Below, piece by piece: positions 60,877-64,000 of a stretch of 64,000 bases of DNA. Origin of the DNA: Variovorax beijingensis (GTDB taxonomy: Bacteria; Pseudomonadota; Gammaproteobacteria; Burkholderiales; Burkholderiaceae_C); the NCBI RefSeq assembly GCF_007828835.1, contig NZ_VIVL01000009.1:235905-299904 (forward strand), in the 5' to 3' direction. The notes under the pieces are model-generated. The model made no database searches. It had not been told where the DNA came from and was given only the letters and a program-made list of their open reading frames with translations. The position numbers and the translations under genes were made by a program. Within the stretch, counting starts at the first letter, position 1; every line of letters begins with the position of its first letter.

Positions 60877-63672
60877 TTATGCACCCTCGGCCACGGTTTC
60901 GGCGGGCGTCGCGCGCACCATGCGCTTGAGCTCGGGCAGGCAGGAGCCGCAGTTGGTGCCGCATTTGAGCGCGCCCTGCAGTGCGGCCAGGCGCTCGTCG
61001 GGTGTGCCGGTGCAGCGGCCCAGCTCGGCTTGGATCGCCAGGTCGGTCACGTTGAAGCACGTGCAGACCGGATGTCCCCGCGACTGCACCGCCACCGGCG
61101 CGCGCGCGCCCGGCGACAGCAGCAGCCGGCCATAGGTCTGCGCCGGGATTTCCTCGCGCAGCAGGGTGCCGATCCAGGCTTCGGCGCTGGTGTCGCCGCC
61201 CAGCAAGAAGGCTTCGAGGCCGGCGTTGCCGTCGGCGCGCCGCACCAGCCGCGCCACGCGGCGCTGGCCGCGCCGGCGGTCGGCGTAGCGCAGGGCATCG
61301 CTGCCGCGCAGGCCGAGCAGGCCTTCGATGCGGTCGATGGTTTCATCGGCCGGCGCATCGTGCGCGGCGGCGCGGAACAGGATGCCGCTGCGCTCCTCGC
61401 CCGGCGTGTTGCCCGAGAACGGCACGCAGGTGGCAAACGGAAACATCGCCATCATCGGCTTGAGCGCCTGGTGCGCGGCCAGCGCGGCGTCCGGCGGCAG
61501 CCAGGCCATGGCCAGCAGCGACCACGGCAGCTCGGCCTTGAGGATCTTGACCGGCGTGTGCTTGAGCTCGGGCTGCTTCGAGGTGGGGCAGAAGGCCGAG
61601 GTGGTCAGCGCATTGATGCCCGCCAGCGGCGTGCCGGTCGAAGAGCAGCCGCTCAGGTATTCCTCGCCCCAGTGCATGGCGACGAAGGCCTGGCTCAGGC
61701 CGATCTCGGCACTGGCCTGCACAGGCAGCAGGATCGAGCCGCGCTTGGAGGTCAGGTGCACGAGGTCGCCGTCCTTCAGCTGGCGGCGCGCCATGTCCTG
61801 CGCGTTCATCTGCACCACCGGCTCGGCCACGTGGCCGAACAGCCGGCCGACCGTGCCGGTGCGGCTCATGCCATGCCACTGGTCGCGCAGGCGGCCCGTG
61901 TTGAGCGAGAACGGATAGCGCGCCTCGCGCGCCTCGGCCACCGGCTTGTAGACCGTGTCGACGAAGCGTGCGCGGCCGTCCGGCGTGGGGAAGATGCCGT
62001 CCTCGTAGAGGCGTGCGCGGCCGCTGGCCTCGCCTTCCTTCAGCGGCCATTGCTGCGGACCTGCGCTGTCGAGCATCGCGTAGCTCATGCCGGTGATGTC
62101 GAGGTCGCGGCCGCGCGTGGATTCGCGGTGCTCGTTCCACACCCGTTCGGCGGAGTCGTACGGAAACAGCGTGTCGGCGCGGCCGAGCCGCTGTTCGAGC
62201 CGGCGCGCGAAGTCGACCGCAATCGACCAGTCGTGGCGCGCTTCGCCGGGCGCCGCCACCGCAGGGCGCACACGCGAGATGCGGCGCTCGCTGTTGGTCA
62301 CGGTGCCTTCCTTCTCGCCCCAGGTGGTGGCGGGCAGCAGCAGGTCGGCGAAGGCGCAGGTGGCGGTGGTCGAAAAAGCCTCCTGCACCACGACGAATTC
62401 GGCGCGCTCGAGGGCGCGGCGCACCGTGGCCTGGTCGGGCATCGACTGGGCGGGGTTGGTGCAGGCGATCCACAGCGCGCGGATCTCGCCGTCGGCCGCA
62501 GCCTGGAACATCTCGACCGCGGTCTTGCCGGGTTTTTCGGGCACCGAGGGCACGTTCCACAGCGCCGCCACCTCGGCCCGATGCGCCGGATTGGCCAGGT
62601 CGCGGTGCGCGCTCAGCAGGTTGGCCAGGCCACCCACTTCGCGCCCGCCCATGGCATTGGGCTGGCCGGTGAGCGAGAACGGGCCGGCGCCGGGCTTGCC
62701 GATCTGGCCGGTCGCGAGGTGCAGGTTGATCAGCGCCGCGTTCTTCGCGGTGCCGCTCGACGACTGGTTGAGGCCCTGGCAATAGAGGCTCAGCGTGGCC
62801 GGCGAGGTGGCGAACAGGCGCGCCGCGGCGAGCAGGTCGTCCTTCGAGATGCCGCAGATCTGCGCCACCTTGTCGGGCGTGCATTCGCGCACCGTGGTCT
62901 TCAATGCATCGAAGCCGCTGGTGTGGGCCGCGATGTAGCCGTTGTCGGTCCAGCCCTCCCACAGCATCAGGTGCAGCATGCCGTTGAACAGCATGACGTC
63001 GGTGCCGGGCTGGATGGGCAGGAACAGGTCGGCAATTTCCACCGTGTCGGTGCGGCGCGGATCGGCCACGATGATCTTCAGCCCGGGGTTCGCTGCCTTC
63101 GCATCCTCGATGCGGCGGAACAGGATGGGATGCGCCCACGCGGCATTGCTGCCGACGATGAAAAGGCAGCTCGCATGCTTCAGGTCGTCGTAGCAGGCCG
63201 GCGGCGCGTCGGCGCCCAGCGTCTGCTTGTAGCCGGCCACCGCGCTGCTCATGCACAGGCGCGAGTTGGTGTCGATGTTGTTGGTGCCGATCAGGCCCTT
63301 GGTGAGCTTGTTGAAGACGTAGTAGTCCTCGGTGAGCAACTGGCCCGAGACGTAGAAGCCCACGGCGTCGGGGCCGTGGTCGCGGATGACCTGGTCGAAC
63401 TTGCCGACCGCGATGTCGAGCGCGCCGTTCCAGCCGATGGCTTCGGGCGCGGCGCCGCGTTCGGTACGCCGCATCGGCTGCAGCAGCCGTGTCTGGCGCG
63501 TGACCGTGGCCGTGGCCGTCAGATGCAGCGTCGAGCCCTTGGTGCACAGGCGCCCGAAGTTGGCCGGATGGTCCGGGTCGCCGCGCACGCCGGTGATCTG
63601 CGCGCCATCGGATTCGATGACAACGCCGCAGCCGACGCCGCAATAGGGGCAGGTGGAGCGAGTCTCAGCCAT
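60877..63672 (-). CDS. nasA: assimilatory nitrate reductase catalytic subunit
   Basis: A 931-residue molybdopterin oxidoreductase that reduces nitrate to nitrite in the cytoplasm. Cys8, Cys11, Cys15 and Cys43 (CPYCGVGC, GRLCTKG) bind a [4Fe-4S] cluster; molybdopterin-binding parts include NTGRLRDQWHGMSRTG and ALTTSAFCPTSKQPELKH. The C-terminus carries a BFD-like [2Fe-2S] domain (CTCFNVTD, CGTNCGSC), as in the longer NasA/NarB forms. Start at 63672, 22 bases after the nirD stop; the longer in-frame reading overlaps nirD. Confidence 0.95.
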   Translation of the reverse strand: MAETRSTCPYCGVGCGVVIESDGAQITGVRGDPDHPANFGRLCTKGSTLHLTATATVTRQTRLLQPMRRTERGAAPEAIGWNGALDIAVGKFDQVIRDHGPDAVGFYVSGQLLTEDYYVFNKLTKGLIGTNNIDTNSRLCMSSAVAGYKQTLGADAPPACYDDLKHASCLFIVGSNAAWAHPILFRRIEDAKAANPGLKIIVADPRRTDTVEIADLFLPIQPGTDVMLFNGMLHLMLWEGWTDNGYIAAHTSGFDALKTTVRECTPDKVAQICGISKDDLLAAARLFATSPATLSLYCQGLNQSSSGTAKNAALINLHLATGQIGKPGAGPFSLTGQPNAMGGREVGGLANLLSAHRDLANPAHRAEVAALWNVPSVPEKPGKTAVEMFQAAADGEIRALWIACTNPAQSMPDQATVRRALERAEFVVVQEAFSTTATCAFADLLLPATTWGEKEGTVTNSERRISRVRPAVAAPGEARHDWSIAVDFARRLEQRLGRADTLFPYDSAERVWNEHRESTRGRDLDITGMSYAMLDSAGPQQWPLKEGEASGRARLYEDGIFPTPDGRARFVDTVYKPVAEAREARYPFSLNTGRLRDQWHGMSRTGTVGRLFGHVAEPVVQMNAQDMARRQLKDGDLVHLTSKRGSILLPVQASAEIGLSQAFVAMHWGEEYLSGCSSTGTPLAGINALTTSAFCPTSKQPELKHTPVKILKAELPWSLLAMAWLPPDAALAAHQALKPMMAMFPFATCVPFSGNTPGEERSGILFRAAAHDAPADETIDRIEGLLGLRGSDALRYADRRRGQRRVARLVRRADGNAGLEAFLLGGDTSAEAWIGTLLREEIPAQTYGRLLLSPGARAPVAVQSRGHPVCTCFNVTDLAIQAELGRCTGTPDERLAALQGALKCGTNCGSCLPELKRMVRATPAETVAEGA

Positions 63673-63694
63673 GGGTGGTGTCTTGGTTTCGCGC

Positions 63695-64000
63695 CTAGCT
63701 GCTGTGCGGCGCCTGCACGTCGAAGGTCTCGTCGCCCAGCTTGCCGGCCGTTGCGGCACCGGGGCCGGCGCGCGGCGGCGCCAGGTCGAGCGCGTGCGTC
63801 TTCAGTTCGACCATGTTCATCATGACCTGGCCATCTTCGAGCTTCACCGCAAACCTCGGCGTGCACCCTTCGTCGGGCGATTGGGCGCAGCCGTCATCCA
63901 GTCCAATGGCCCAGTTGTGCAGCGGGCAGGCCACGCTGGTGCCGAACACGATGCCCTGGCTCAAGGGGCCGCCCTTGTGCGGGCAGCGGTCGAGCAGCGC
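63695..64000 (-). CDS. nirD: nitrite reductase small subunit NirD, 5' end missing
   Basis: The last 101 codons of a Rieske-type protein running off the right edge. Both ligand pairs are present: CPHKGGPLSQG near the cut edge and CPLHNWAIGL, followed by FAVKLEDGQVMMN. Only some N-terminal residues are missing (family length about 110). With NirB it reduces nitrite to ammonium with NAD(P)H. The ATG-like start at 63964 would remove the first ligand pair and is rejected. Confidence 0.92.
   Translation of the reverse strand, partial: ALLDRCPHKGGPLSQGIVFGTSVACPLHNWAIGLDDGCAQSPDEGCTPRFAVKLEDGQVMMNMVELKTHALDLAPPRAGPGAATAGKLGDETFDVQAPHSS

Noticed and set aside
63695..63964. NirD starting at 63964
   Set aside because: The frame continues to the window edge and includes the first Rieske ligand pair upstream, so the real start lies outside.

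Overview
The window is GC-rich, densely coded and free of tRNA, rRNA, IS elements or CRISPR arrays. Its content points to a Comamonadaceae-type betaproteobacterium, most like Variovorax. The pointers are four Bug-type (tripartite tricarboxylate transporter) periplasmic receptors without their membrane partners, a suhB / trmJ / cysE neighbourhood, an rpsU-yqeY pair, a czcICBA metal-efflux operon and many LysR regulators each paired with an adjacent target gene. Organism assignment is inference from gene content only.

Layout. 1-1230: a PadR-type metal-sensing regulator (YqjI-like, His-rich) in an operon with a truncated siderophore-interacting ferric reductase, behind a promoter carrying TATATC repeats. 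1325-5770: an HDOD protein divergent from a large CHASE-PAS-GAF-GGDEF-EAL c-di-GMP enzyme. 5843-6535: a GRDP-like protein with five tandem 12-residue Trp-Cys repeats, the most unusual protein in the window. 6587-12788: a Bug-Bug-sulfatase operon under a divergent MarR gene, then a third Bug gene under a divergent PcaQ/GbpR-type LysR that is translationally coupled to a DUF418 membrane protein. 13975-15164: LysE exporter with divergent Lrp regulator. 15184-19543: suhB-like phosphatase, FUSC protein and MscS channel joined by two ATGA overlaps. 19664-21243: trmJ and cysE.

21269-33863 is a metal-resistance block: CadR-type regulator and divergent P-type ATPase with a textbook MerR promoter, a CPA2 antiporter, a two-component system, and czcICBA. 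33853-36691: mog, darP (yjgA) and pmbA. 36832-46325: a Tat-type FAH-family protein, AraC and LysR regulators, a gamma-glutamyltransferase-like hydrolase with a Bug receptor, a GAF protein and a giant LuxR-type ATPase regulator with an N-terminal zinc ribbon. 46445-50033: truncated haemoglobin, secreted cupin, DUF4242 protein, nucleoside deoxyribosyltransferase-like protein and a LysR/TauE pair. 50046-54602: rpsU-yqeY-NUDIX and a sterol desaturase-lipoprotein-flavoprotein operon. 54713-58981: a polyamine-type ABC importer. 59121-64000: assimilatory nitrate reduction (nirD, nasA, ybiB, cobA), all on the minus strand, entering from the right edge.

No gene-free stretch exceeds 300 bases; the longest is 2153-2446 (294 bases), which holds only the divergent upstream regions. 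Three intergenic elements look like dispersed repeats (7949-8037, 34447-34553, 36691-36813). Several start codons lie only a few bases behind a -10-like hexamer, which suggests short or absent leaders.
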